A stretch of DNA of 41,671 bases from Caryophanales bacterium UBA2253. Its GTDB lineage: Bacteria; Bacillota_I; Bacilli_A; ML615J-28; CAG-698. The notes below the pieces were generated by a model. It ran no database searches. It was not told the DNA's origin and saw only the letters and a list, made by a program, of their open reading frames with translations. A program made the translations under genes and the position numbers. Positions 14,125 through 22,700 of the stretch are shown here, piece by piece. Where the stretch lies: contig DDXT01000045.1 of assembly GCA_002347755.1 (NCBI GenBank), forward strand, positions 1-41,671. Reading direction: 5' to 3'. Numbering within the stretch: position 1 is the stretch's first letter; every line of letters starts with the position of its first letter.

Positions 14125-16352
14125 CAATCTCGTTTTCGGCGGAAAAAGAACAAAAGAGCAAGCACTGAGGTCATGAGCATGAAACTTTCGTTCCCCAGAC
14201 AGCCTTTTTTAGGCTCGGGTTCCGGTTCCGGCTCCGGTTCGGGTTCCGGTTCTGGTTCGGGCTCGGGTTCGGGCTCGGGTTCCACGGTCAAGGTAAAGGA
14301 AGCAGTGACATCATCGCGGCCGAAGACGCGGGCGGTGATGATCGCCGTTCCCGCGGACAGAGCCGTGACTTTTCCAAAACTGTTGACGGTCGCCACTGCT
14401 TCGTTGTCCGATGCAAAGCGAATGTCCAAACTTTGGCTCGGCAGAACGGTCAATTCCGGGGTGAGGTCGTTACCGACGATCATTTTGAGGGTGTCATAAG
14501 AATAAAGGATCTGCACGGAATCAGCTTCCTCGCCATAAGCCTGGCTGAAGCTGTAGACCACGTCGTCGTAAATGTCCACGGCTTCCAAACGGACGTCATT
14601 CAGATGATATTTGTTTAGGCCATCCAAAACGGCGGAGGTATCGGCGATGCCGGGCGTTTTAAGTAAAACGTCATTCACATAAATCCGGTATTCTTTGAGC
14701 TGATCGTTTTGCAACGCGGCGCTCCACAAAAGCATGATGTTCTCCAGGTCCGCATCGTCAATGAAGACATTTCCGATCGTTCCATAGGGAAGTTTGGTGG
14801 ACAAAGCGATTGGTTTTTCCAAGGTCGTTCCGTCTTTGCAATCCACGATCAAACGGTACTCATAAAGTTCGTTTGGCATCAGATCTTCGATCGTCAGGTT
14901 GGTCCGGTAGTTGGTATTGAGGTAATCATAGCCGATGACATTATCATTGGCGTCGATCAGCTGAACGCTGTTGACATATCCGTACCATTTGCTTCCCCAG
15001 TTGAAAAGCGCTTTGGTATTGTCTCCCATAACGCTGGTGAGCGTGACGGAATCCAGATATTCCTGCTTGTTGAAGGTTCCGGAGGTGCCGGAGATCCGTT
15101 TCGCGGGAATGGTCACTTCGTCTTTGATGACATTCGCCGAATTGATGGTCTTCAGGTGCAGTCCCGCCGCATCCACTTTGAAGATCGTGACCGAACTTTC
15201 ATGGGCGTATCCGACTTCAAACAAAGGATTATTGACCAAATCGTAAGTGGTTTTCGATCCGGCGGCTCCCCCGGTGATGTAAACCGTTCCCTGACGGGGA
15301 TCCGTCGACTCGACACCATCATAGACCGGGACGGTTCGGCAGTAAACATGATCATGGCCGGTCAAGACGACATCGACCCCGTATTTATCGAACAGCGGCT
15401 GCCAATTGGCCCGCAAAGTCGGCGAATAATCACCGTAAATGCTCCCGTAGAAACTGCGGTGCATGAACACCACTACATATTGGGCGTGGTTGCTTTCCAT
15501 GACTTCCGAAAACCAATCTTTTTGGTTTTGGAAGAGAGTCGGGCTTTGGACGGCGGCTTCGCTGTCGATCCCGACGATCAGCACGTTGTTGTATTTAAAG
15601 AAATAACTGGAGTTTTCGACTCCGATAGCGCCGTTTTCCGGATTGTTGTAAAAACCATTGTAAAAAGTGGAATTGAAGGTGGCCGGCGATGATGAGGCGT
15701 CGTAATACTCATGATTTCCGGGGATGGTCGCGATCGGCATGTTTTTCAGATTCGATTGGTTGAAAAGCAGCGACCAGTAAGACATGATCCCGGCCCGGTC
15801 GACGATGTCGCCCGAGAAAAGGGAAAAGCGGATGTCGGGATCGATCCCGAGTGCCTGGGTAGTGAAAGTGTTGAAAATGGCCGCCGTCGATTCCGAGTAA
15901 TATTGCGGGTCGGTCAAATAAAGGAAGCTGAACGGCGCGTTTCCGACCGCGGTTTTAAAGGAATAATTGGGTGAAAAAACCGTCTTACCGACCCGGTAAA
16001 TGTAAGTGCTGTTCGGAGTCAGTCCGGACAGATCGGCTCCGCAGACATTTCGGCTCGTAAAACCAGTGGTCGTGTAACTTATCCCTCCCGAACTAAACGA
16101 AGCATCCAAAGCAAAAGCCCGGCATTCTCCCATTACTCTAGTCGCTTGGGAATAAGCGGTGTCCCCCGCCAATGTGTATTCCAGGAAGCTTCCTTCCACG
16201 TCGGAATGCCAATTGACATTCATTTGCGTGGCCATGTCCGCTCCCGGATTGGTAACGATATAATAGGCTTCCGCGCCCGCGGCGGTTACGCCCAGACCGG
16301 AAACTGATCCAAATAGGATCAAAAAGAGAATAAAACTACAAATTTTCTTCAT
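14124..16352 (-). CDS. Secreted purple-acid-phosphatase-like metallophosphoesterase with Big_2 domain and C-terminal anchor
   Basis: A 742-residue surface enzyme. A signal peptide covers about 1-28. A fibronectin-like purple-acid-phosphatase N domain (about 30-135) precedes the calcineurin-type domain. Metal ligands are visible in LTDPQYY (D148), GDIVD (181-185), GNHE (212-215), MHRS (297-300) and GHDH (332-335). Further Fn3-like sequence follows, then a Big_2 Ig-like domain at about 620-695, a run of 12 Glu-Pro pairs, and the tail KKGCLG + hydrophobic stretch + RRKRD. The tail looks like a C-terminal membrane-anchoring or sorting signal with a cysteine. It probably releases phosphate from organic phosphates outside the cell. 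GGAGGG precedes the ATG. It is co-transcribed with citXG. Confidence 0.87.
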   Translation of the reverse strand: MKKICSFILFLILFGSVSGLGVTAAGAEAYYIVTNPGADMATQMNVNWHSDVEGSFLEYTLAGDTAYSQATRVMGECRAFALDASFSSGGISYTTTGFTSRNVCGADLSGLTPNSTYIYRVGKTVFSPNYSFKTAVGNAPFSFLYLTDPQYYSESTAAIFNTFTTQALGIDPDIRFSLFSGDIVDRAGIMSYWSLLFNQSNLKNMPIATIPGNHEYYDASSSPATFNSTFYNGFYNNPENGAIGVENSSYFFKYNNVLIVGIDSEAAVQSPTLFQNQKDWFSEVMESNHAQYVVVFMHRSFYGSIYGDYSPTLRANWQPLFDKYGVDVVLTGHDHVYCRTVPVYDGVESTDPRQGTVYITGGAAGSKTTYDLVNNPLFEVGYAHESSVTIFKVDAAGLHLKTINSANVIKDEVTIPAKRISGTSGTFNKQEYLDSVTLTSVMGDNTKALFNWGSKWYGYVNSVQLIDANDNVIGYDYLNTNYRTNLTIEDLMPNELYEYRLIVDCKDGTTLEKPIALSTKLPYGTIGNVFIDDADLENIMLLWSAALQNDQLKEYRIYVNDVLLKTPGIADTSAVLDGLNKYHLNDVRLEAVDIYDDVVYSFSQAYGEEADSVQILYSYDTLKMIVGNDLTPELTVLPSQSLDIRFASDNEAVATVNSFGKVTALSAGTAIITARVFGRDDVTASFTLTVEPEPEPEPEPEPEPEPEPEPEPEPKKGCLGNESFMLMTSVLALLFFFRRKRD
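14212..14283. repeat. 12 x 6-bp repeat encoding a Glu-Pro linker
   Basis: Twelve ggYtcN hexamers in tandem on the plus strand, encoding alternating Glu and Pro on the minus strand. Synonymous variation between units suggests an old array, but slippage could change its length in frame. Confidence 0.85.
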
Positions 16353-16376
16353 AAGCCCTCCACAAATGTTGGTTAC

Positions 16377-16405
16377 ATTATACTAAAAATGAAGCAAGAA
16401 ACCAA
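16377..16405 (-). promoter_or_regulatory. Promoter of the metallophosphoesterase-citXG operon
   Basis: Minus strand TTGGTT (weak), 17 nt, TATAAT, about 25 nt before the ATG. Confidence 0.55.
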
Positions 16406-16484
16406 GGCCTTTATGAAAACAAAATCATTTTTTTGACCATAAATTCCATTTTGACTATTATTTGCTGAATCAAGAAATGACGTC

Positions 16485-16680
16485 ATGAACAAAACTCATC
16501 AAAATTTCCTGGCTGATCCCGAAAGTCCAAGCGGTTTTGGAAACCCATCAGCCCATCATTGCTTTGGAATCCGCGATCGTTTCCCATGGCCTGTCTTATC
16601 TCCAAAACCTTCAGACGGCATTGAGGATTGAAGACTTAATCCGATCTGAACACGCCGTTTTCCGACCCCATATCTGCTTG
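16485..16680 (+). pseudogene. psuG: Relic of pseudouridine-5'-phosphate glycosidase (5' end only)
   Basis: In the frame of 16504-16680 the translation carries PKVQAVLETHQPIIALESAI, then VSHGLSYLQNLQTAL. This matches the PsuG N-terminus (SPEVQxALxxxxPVVALEST, ISHGMPxPQNxxTA). The frame has an in-frame TGA at 16486 and no start codon at the expected place. The only ATG, at 16485, is in another frame, which suggests a frameshift near codon 6. Homology fades after about 58 codons, and the remaining roughly 240 codons of a PsuG are absent. It is a degraded fragment, not expressed as an enzyme. It shows the lineage once had pseudouridine catabolism. Confidence 0.7.
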
Positions 16681-16755
16681 AACAAATCCCACCGCGGTTC
16701 GGTCAATGATTATTCCTTTTGGCGGTTCGGATCGCCTGCTTTCGGAAATGAGGGC

Positions 16756-16963
16756 AAAAAAAGTGTCGCCCTTTGCGACACTTTTCATATTACCCAGGAA
16801 GCCGTTATTACTTACGTGAAACCTAAATTTCACCATGGTGGAAATCTCTAATGCACATTCCTGGGATTCTTATTAAAATAAGCCTTCACGCCAAACATGC
16901 CTCAATTTCCGATATTAAATCGTTCGGTTCGCATATATATAAAAAGGCGAACTCCCCAGGTAC
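16756..16963 (-). ncRNA. Candidate structured small RNA between consensus promoter and terminator
   Basis: The promoter at 16998-16970 would start a transcript at G16963, and a strong terminator ends it near 16756, giving about 207 nt. No convincing ORF with a ribosome site lies inside; the longest plausible one has 16 codons. The 5' CCUGGGG (16960-16954) can pair with UCCCAGG (16866-16860), enclosing hairpins GUUCGC/GCGAAC, CGAU/AUCG and CUUAU/AUAAG. The same middle CCCAGGAA (16865-16858) can instead pair with UUCCUGGG (16800-16793). It matches no 6S, SRP, tmRNA or RNase P signature that I can see. Confidence 0.5.
16759..16785 (-). terminator. Strong terminator of the candidate small RNA
   Basis: Minus strand AAAAGTGTCGC, 5-nt loop, GCGACACTTTT, then further T. 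The stem is 11 bp and perfect. Confidence 0.75.
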
Positions 16964-16969
16964 GACTCT

Positions 16970-16998
16970 ATTATAAGGCCTGGGCGAGGAAATGTCAA
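16970..16998 (-). promoter_or_regulatory. Fully consensus promoter TTGACA-17-TATAAT
   Basis: Both hexamers are perfect and the spacer is 17 nt, on the minus strand. No protein gene follows; the next minus-strand gene begins 610 bp away with its own promoter. Confidence 0.8.
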
Positions 16999-17017
16999 AG
17001 GGGATGGGTTTTATAGT

Positions 17018-17866
17018 CTAATCATAACACCAGCCGATGCCAAAACCGCTATATCCGAGATTGACGGCCACGACCGGGGAGACTTCTTTCGAAACTTGGA
17101 TGGTAATTCCCGAGATGGCCTTTTCAATGATGCCTTTGATCCTCCGGATCTTTTCTTCAGCCTGAACATGGGAAATGTAAATGAGAAAATTGGATTTGGC
17201 TTTGGTCAAATCGATCTTGATTCGACGGATGATTTCTTCTACCACCGCTTTTTCGGTTCGAAATTTGCTCATGACGTTGTTCTTGCCCTTGATGTACTCG
17301 ATGATCGGCTTGACTCGGAGCAGATTGCCGATGGTCGCTTTGATCTTCGAAAGCCGGCCGGATTTTTTAAGAACGGTCAGATTCTCCATGTTCATCAGAA
17401 TGGTGGAGTTCTCGCGATACTCGGAGCCGACGGCCAAAGCCTCTTCAATGCTCTTTCCTTTATCCAGTTCGGCGATGATGAGGTGAGCCAACATTTCCGC
17501 GCCCACGGACGTGGAAAGGGTATCAAAAAGATGGATCCGAAGACCAGGAACTTCCCGGGCCGCCAATGAAGCGCTTCCGAACGATCCGGACAAAGTCGAA
17601 GAGATGGTCAGGCAAAGAATGTCGGTGGCGCCTTCGGCTTGCAATTTCAAAAAGGTTTGGCGATAAACTTCCGGCGACGGCTGACTCGATGAAACCTTGG
17701 AGTCCGCGTAAACGGCGTTCATCACTTCTTTCAGAGTGATGTCAATGCCGTCCAAATAAGCGATGCCGTCAATGATGACGTTCAGGGGCACTACGGTGAT
17801 CCCATGGGCCGCAACATAGTCTTCCGAAAGACTAAAGGTGCTGTCTGCTACAATTTTTAAATTCAT
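17018..17866 (-). CDS. DegV family fatty-acid-binding protein
   Basis: A 282-residue protein of the DegV/FakB family. These bind a fatty acid and, with the FakA kinase, present it for phosphorylation so that host or medium fatty acids enter phospholipid synthesis. VADSTFSLSEDY opens the N-terminal domain. SSSQPSPE and TISSTLSGSFGSA form the ligand pocket, and FDTLSTSVGAEML follows. The C-terminal domain has the usual LKKSGRLSK and LLRVKPIIEYIKG. The frame is open to 17977, but the ATG at 17866 has CGGAGA and starts at the family N-terminus (MNLKIVADST). FakA is not in the window; plsC is. It is a single-gene unit. Confidence 0.9.
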   Translation of the reverse strand: MNLKIVADSTFSLSEDYVAAHGITVVPLNVIIDGIAYLDGIDITLKEVMNAVYADSKVSSSQPSPEVYRQTFLKLQAEGATDILCLTISSTLSGSFGSASLAAREVPGLRIHLFDTLSTSVGAEMLAHLIIAELDKGKSIEEALAVGSEYRENSTILMNMENLTVLKKSGRLSKIKATIGNLLRVKPIIEYIKGKNNVMSKFRTEKAVVEEIIRRIKIDLTKAKSNFLIYISHVQAEEKIRRIKGIIEKAISGITIQVSKEVSPVVAVNLGYSGFGIGWCYD

Positions 17867-17916
17867 TTTTTTCTCCGATTTTTTCCAAAATTCTGTCCAA
17901 ATTTTGGTTTTTATGC

Positions 17917-17922
17917 TATAAT
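17917..17922 (+). promoter_or_regulatory. Extended -10 box of the radical SAM gene
   Basis: TGCTATAAT, about 110 nt before the ATG at 18032. The -35 is not clear. Confidence 0.45.
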
Positions 17923-17948
17923 ATTCATTGTTCGCTACGTACATTTTT

Positions 17949-17954
17949 ATTATA
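17949..17954 (-). promoter_or_regulatory. -10 box of degV
   Basis: Minus strand TATAAT, about 83 nt before the degV ATG. The -35 is weak. It interleaves with the divergent radical SAM promoter. Confidence 0.45.
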
Positions 17955-18031
17955 CAACAAGAGTCACGTTTATGCATTTAATTTACTTTCGGTAAAATGA
18001 CGATTTGGCCTAAATGTGTTAGGAGACTAGA

Positions 18032-18955
18032 ATGAATTATGTCAATGCTCAACATCGGTACTATTATCTCGATTATTATCTTCGGGAAAAGTACCACTGC
18101 AAGGTTTTCAAGGTAGCCTTGAACGGCAACTTCTCCTGTCCGAACCGGGACGGGACCATCAGCGCGCGGGGCTGCCTTTTTTGTTCGGAAAAAGGAAGCG
18201 GCGATTTCGCCGGAAATCCGAACGATCCCTTGAGTTCCCAATTTCAAATCATCCGGGGCGTTACCGGCCAAAAGTGGAAAGACGCGAAATACATCGCTTA
18301 TTTTCAGGCCAATTCCAATACTTACGGTCCCATTGAGAAGATCATTGATCTGGCTGAACAAGCCATCAAGCTTGATCCGGACATCGTAGCCATCAGTTTG
18401 GCCACCCGCTGCGACTGCTTAAGCGACGGCGTTCTCAATTATTTGGGCATGCTTAACCAAAGGATCCCGGTCTGGATCGAACTGGGTTTGCAAACCATCC
18501 ATCCGGAAACCATGAAAGCCATGAATCTCGGTTATGATCTCGAGACCTTCCAAAAAGCCGTCAACGACCTTCGTCTTCGCAGCATCGACGTCATTGTTCA
18601 CATCATTGACGGACTTCCCGGCGAAACCAAAACCATGATGTTGGAAACCGCGCAATTTCTCAATTCTCAGGACATTCAAGGCCTGAAGATCCATTCGCTG
18701 TTCGTTTTGAAAAACACCCCGCTCGGAGATGAATATCTTAAAAAGCCGTTTCCGCTTCTGACCATGGAAGAATACGTTGACATTGTCAGCGAACAATTGG
18801 CGATCCTCAATGACCGCATTGTCATTCACCGGGTCAGCGGCGACGCTCCGGCCGAAGATTTGATTGAACCAAAATGGAGCGCAAAAAAACTGGTGGTCAT
18901 GAATGAGATAGACAAAGCCATGAAAAGAAAGAAATATCGCCAGGGATGCCGGTAA
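18032..18955 (+). CDS. YhcC-type radical SAM protein
   Basis: A 307-residue radical SAM enzyme of the YhcC/TIGR01212-like family, function unknown in all bacteria. The cluster cysteines are C36, C48 and C51 (NFSCPNRDG, then ARGCLFC). This wider spacing, with a leading Cys in a CPNRDG motif, is the family hallmark. IAYFQANSNTYGP, LATRCDCLSD, WIELGLQTIH and HIIDGLPGET are further conserved blocks. The C-terminus ends in a basic tail (KRKKYRQGCR). AGGAG precedes the ATG. It has its own promoter region and terminator. Confidence 0.88.
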   Translation: MNYVNAQHRYYYLDYYLREKYHCKVFKVALNGNFSCPNRDGTISARGCLFCSEKGSGDFAGNPNDPLSSQFQIIRGVTGQKWKDAKYIAYFQANSNTYGPIEKIIDLAEQAIKLDPDIVAISLATRCDCLSDGVLNYLGMLNQRIPVWIELGLQTIHPETMKAMNLGYDLETFQKAVNDLRLRSIDVIVHIIDGLPGETKTMMLETAQFLNSQDIQGLKIHSLFVLKNTPLGDEYLKKPFPLLTMEEYVDIVSEQLAILNDRIVIHRVSGDAPAEDLIEPKWSAKKLVVMNEIDKAMKRKKYRQGCR

Positions 18956-18976
18956 AACCCGGTAAAGAAACATTGG

Positions 18977-19005
18977 AAGCGCTGAGTCCGTCAGCGCTTT
19001 TTTAT
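18977..19005 (+). terminator. Terminator of the radical SAM gene
   Basis: aagcgctga/tcagcgctt with loop gtccg, followed by a T run. Confidence 0.85.
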
Positions 19006-19022
19006 TCTTTTTTTTAAAAAAC

Positions 19023-19050
19023 GACCCAGTTTTCAAACGAAAGCCGGGTC
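19023..19050 (-). terminator. Terminator of the CBS gene
   Basis: Minus strand GACCCGG/CTGGGTC with an inner TTTC/GAAA and six T behind. Confidence 0.75.
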
Positions 19051-19085
19051 AGTCCCAAAGTCCGAAGTATTTTTCGGTTATATTT

Positions 19086-19493
19086 TTATAAGACGATGAA
19101 ACGATGTTCAAAGAAATAATTGAGGATGGCTTTCCTCGTTACGATGCCAATGAACAGATTGTGATCATCCACAATCGGAACAAAATTTTCATCGGTCGCC
19201 TTTCCGATCAATTCATCCATCTGGGCATTCATGTTAATGGGCGCATTGTCACGATTCCTTTTGATCAACGCCACCGATTCCCGTTGGACCTCTTCCAGGC
19301 TCAGCCCCGATTCCTTCAGTTTCCAAAGGAGGTCACCCTCGGTCAGGGTCCCTACGTAATTGCCATCGCGGTTTAAAATCGGAATGGCAGCAAACCGGTA
19401 TTTTTCCAGTTTGTCCATGACTTCCTTGATGGTAAAGTCGTCATAAACGAAGACGACATCGTTTTTTGGTTTAATAAAAGCAAGAATATTCAT
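19086..19493 (-). CDS. Two-CBS-domain protein
   Basis: A 135-residue protein made of a CBS pair (about 10-62 and 80-127), without an attached catalytic or transporter domain. The pattern AAIPILNRDGNYVGTLTEGDLL, split here over residues 35-56, is a typical CBS strand-helix block, and VPIVDDHNLFIGIVTRKAIL is the second. Such stand-alone pairs usually sense adenine nucleotides or SAM; the ligand and partner are unknown. The frame is open to 19562, but the ATG at 19493 has AAGGAG at the right distance. It has an unusually long leader (about 110 nt) from a strong promoter. Confidence 0.85.
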   Translation of the reverse strand: MNILAFIKPKNDVVFVYDDFTIKEVMDKLEKYRFAAIPILNRDGNYVGTLTEGDLLWKLKESGLSLEEVQRESVALIKRNRDNAPINMNAQMDELIGKATDENFVPIVDDHNLFIGIVTRKAILNYFFEHRFIVL

Positions 19494-19612
19494 TATTGTT
19501 CTCCTTTCCAATAAATAATCAAATGCGCAAGGCGGGTTCCCCAACCGCTTGGCCCCGTCCAATGGCCCAAAATTCCGGCCGAGAATGGATCTTTTGGGGA
19601 AACTTCAAAAAT

Positions 19613-19641
19613 ATTATAACATATTTTCCCGTTTTTGTAAA
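19613..19641 (-). promoter_or_regulatory. Promoter of the CBS gene
   Basis: Minus strand TTTACA, 17 nt, TATAAT with extended TG (TGTTATAAT). The predicted start is near 19606. Confidence 0.7.
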
Positions 19642-19674
19642 ATCAAAGCAATTCGGGATGGAAATTCCCCAGAA

Positions 19675-19704
19675 AAAAGCCCCAGGCGCTTGCCTGAGGC
19701 TTTT
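19675..19704 (-). terminator. Terminator of the first giant lipoprotein gene
   Basis: aaaagcc-c-caggc / gcctg-a-ggctttt with loop gctt and one mismatch. T runs occur on both strands, and on the minus strand it follows the stop at 19728. Confidence 0.85.
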
Positions 19705-19727
19705 CATTTTGGATTATCAAACGCGTT

Positions 19728-22700
19728 TCATCCCAACAGGGCGGCGATGGCCGCATTGTAGTCTTCCAATGAGGCATACGCTTCGGCGATGTTCATGCTT
19801 CCCGCCATCTTCCCGGCTTCCGGAGTCACGGCGACGCCTTCGCTTAGGAACAGATTTTTGGTTGCATCCAAAACCGCCGGCGAGGAGGTGGTTTCGTCAG
19901 TGGCATTTTGGAAGTAAAAAGCGGTCGGAATGGTGACAAACTTATTGTAATTGGCATGGATATTGGCGCCGGTCGAAACCCGAACGAAATACATGGCCGT
20001 GTTGACGCCGTTAAAGACATTCCGTTGGATGTTGATGGCTACATAAGTATCCGCGTTGTTCATCTTTCCAACATGGATCGCCCGTCCGCCGATGGTTTCA
20101 AAGTCGTTTCCCAAAATGGCGACAGTTGCGGTTGTGCTCGGAAGTGGCGACAGCCAGTTGATCCAAATGGCGTCGGTCCCAACGTTCTTGAAAGTATTAT
20201 TTTCAAACAGCGAATCGCCAGCCAAACCCTTGGTAATGTCGTTAACGTAGATGGCTCTCAGAACAACGTTCTCGAAAGTGTTGCCAACAAACTTGATTCC
20301 GGCGTTGTTGTCCAGATAAACGACGCTTTCCAAAGTAGTGGTCAAAAGGGTGGATGTGAAATGATTATCCATGAAATTCAAATCACGGCTGTAGCAGCTG
20401 GGGGCTTCCACGAAATAAATGAAGCCTTTTCCGCTCGCCAGTCCGGATTCAACGAGGTTTTTACTGAAAGCGAATCCATTCAGGTTGGTCTTTACGGCCG
20501 CTGCGGTTCCCGCGGTTCCGATGGTATTCAGAATCTGCGCATTTTCCGCGAACTTAAATCCCCGGATTTCAAAATTCTGCAGTTCTTTTCCCAAAGTGAT
20601 GGTGCCGGTCAAAATGGCTTCCGGAACTCTCGTTCCGCCGTTCGGACTGATCTGTCCGTTCGGTCCCGCGAGGGTGATGCCGTTTTTGGAAACGGTGAAA
20701 GATTCCGCGTAAGTTCCCGGAAGAACGATGATGTTCTGATTTTCCGAAGCGGCATTCAAAGCGTCTGCGATGGTCGAAAAAGCATTGGTCATGTAAATCA
20801 GATTGATGCTGTTGACGACGACCGCTTCTCCGGAAGCCTTTCCCGCTAAGCTTGGATCAACATAGAAAGCATCGATCTCATAAGCTCCGCCCAGATTGTT
20901 GGTAATCGTCTTCACGCTTTGAAGTTTTTCCGGATCCGGAGTAATGACGTTTCCTTCAACATCTCCGAAGAAGTTCTTATCGAAGTTGACCAACGACGGA
21001 TTGGTGAGCTCGGTATCGCCGATGCTGTTAAGGCTCCGGAAATAATAAGTCACTGGTTCGCCCAGGAAGACGTTGTTGGTCACGTTTGCGACCCACGCGT
21101 AAGCCAGATGATTGGCCGCGGTGGCATTGTTTCTCAGCCACAAATAGTTGGAGCAAGTTTCGAACACATTGTGGTCCACGGTGATGGTGACACCGTATTC
21201 CTGATAAGCGTTCGTAGTGATGGCTCCCGAGAAATCATTGGTTGGAGAACCAATGTTTTTGAAGGAGTTTCCGAAAATGTTGATGATCTGCGGATTGGCG
21301 CTGTCTTTCGATCCGCCGGTGGAACGCAGGTAAATGCCATTATAAGCACTCAGAACATCATTTTCGAATAGGTTATCGGAAATGAGGGCGGTTCCGTGGT
21401 TATAGCCGCCGTCAATGCGGATCGCTTCGAAATCGAAGTTCAAAAAGGCATTTCCGGAAATGGTCACATTGAGCACATTGGCCAAAAGGATGGCGTTCGC
21501 GGAAACGTTGTTGAACTTATTGTTGATGATGATGATGTTTTCCATGACGTTGCTGGCTTTGGAGAAAGCCAAGAAACTTGGCAAAGCATAGTTTCTCGAA
21601 GCCGACCAAGCGGTGGTCGTTTCGGTCGTGTCAAAAACCAAGTTATTTTGGAAAGTCACGTTCTTGATGGTTCCCAAACCGATGACGGATCCGTTTCCGG
21701 TGAAAGCCAAGCCGTCGATCATGAATCCGTCCATCGAAACGCCGACGGTGATGATCCCGGACATGATGGCTTCAGCGGTGCGAGCATCTTTGTTCGGGTT
21801 AAGGCCAACGTTCGGTCCCAAAATCTGAATTCCAGCCGCATTGATGGTCAAAGACTCAGAATAATTGCCCGGATAAACATAGATCTTGGCATTGGCGGCC
21901 GGTACGGCCTTGCCGAAATTCGAAAAGGCATTGATCCCAACGATATAGTCGATGCTATCATAAGTTACCAACGAATATCTTTCGCTGGCCGCCAAAGCGG
22001 CATCGATAACGATGTCCGGATGAACCGGAGCGGTCACTTTCTCAACGACTTTGATGGTAATGGATGAAGTAAGCGTATTAAGCGCGGTGCTGGTCGCGGT
22101 GATGATGGCCTCACCGGCTTTTACGCCGATGACTTTTCCGGTCGCATCAACCGTGGCGACGGTATCGTCGCTGGAAACAAAAGTGACGCTTTGATCGGCC
22201 AAACCCGGATTTACAACCGAATTAAGCTGCAGGTTTTCGTCGATCTGAATGACGGTTTCCGGGCCGGAAAGCGTAATGCTGCTCGGAAGCGGCAAGACTA
22301 CCGTAATGGTCAGCGAGCCGCTGACGGTTCCGAGGGCAATGGAAGTCGCAATGACATCCACGTTTCCCATCTTGACCGCGGTCAGAAGTCCGGTTTCATT
22401 GATATAAGCGACCGAATTATCGGAGGTCGACCAAGTTACGCCCTGATCAGCCAGTTCGGGACTGATGACGGCGGACATTTGCAAAGTATTGGTCAGATTG
22501 ACTTCCGTAAGTCCACCCGCGCCGGTGACGGTGATGGTCGCCGGATCCGGTGGCAGAATGGCAATGCTGACCCGGCCAAACTGCGTTTCCAAAACATCAG
22601 AAGTGGCAGTGATGGACACCACGCCGATCCCAACAAAAGTAACCAAACCGGTTTCGGAGACGGTGGCCAAGCTTTGGTCATTCGAACTCCAAATGACGGC

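Noticed and set aside
14173..14499. Plus-strand ORF with a Gly-Ser repeat
   Set aside because: It is the complement of the Glu-Pro linker of the metallophosphoesterase; no promoter or ribosome site.
16636..16836. 66-codon minus-strand ORF through the candidate small RNA
   Set aside because: It has no ribosome site and would run through the strong terminator; a product is unlikely.
16860..17017. tRNA or 6S/SRP RNA gene
   Set aside because: No tRNA arms or GGTTCRA motif, and no 6S, SRP or tmRNA signature; kept only as an unclassified small RNA candidate.
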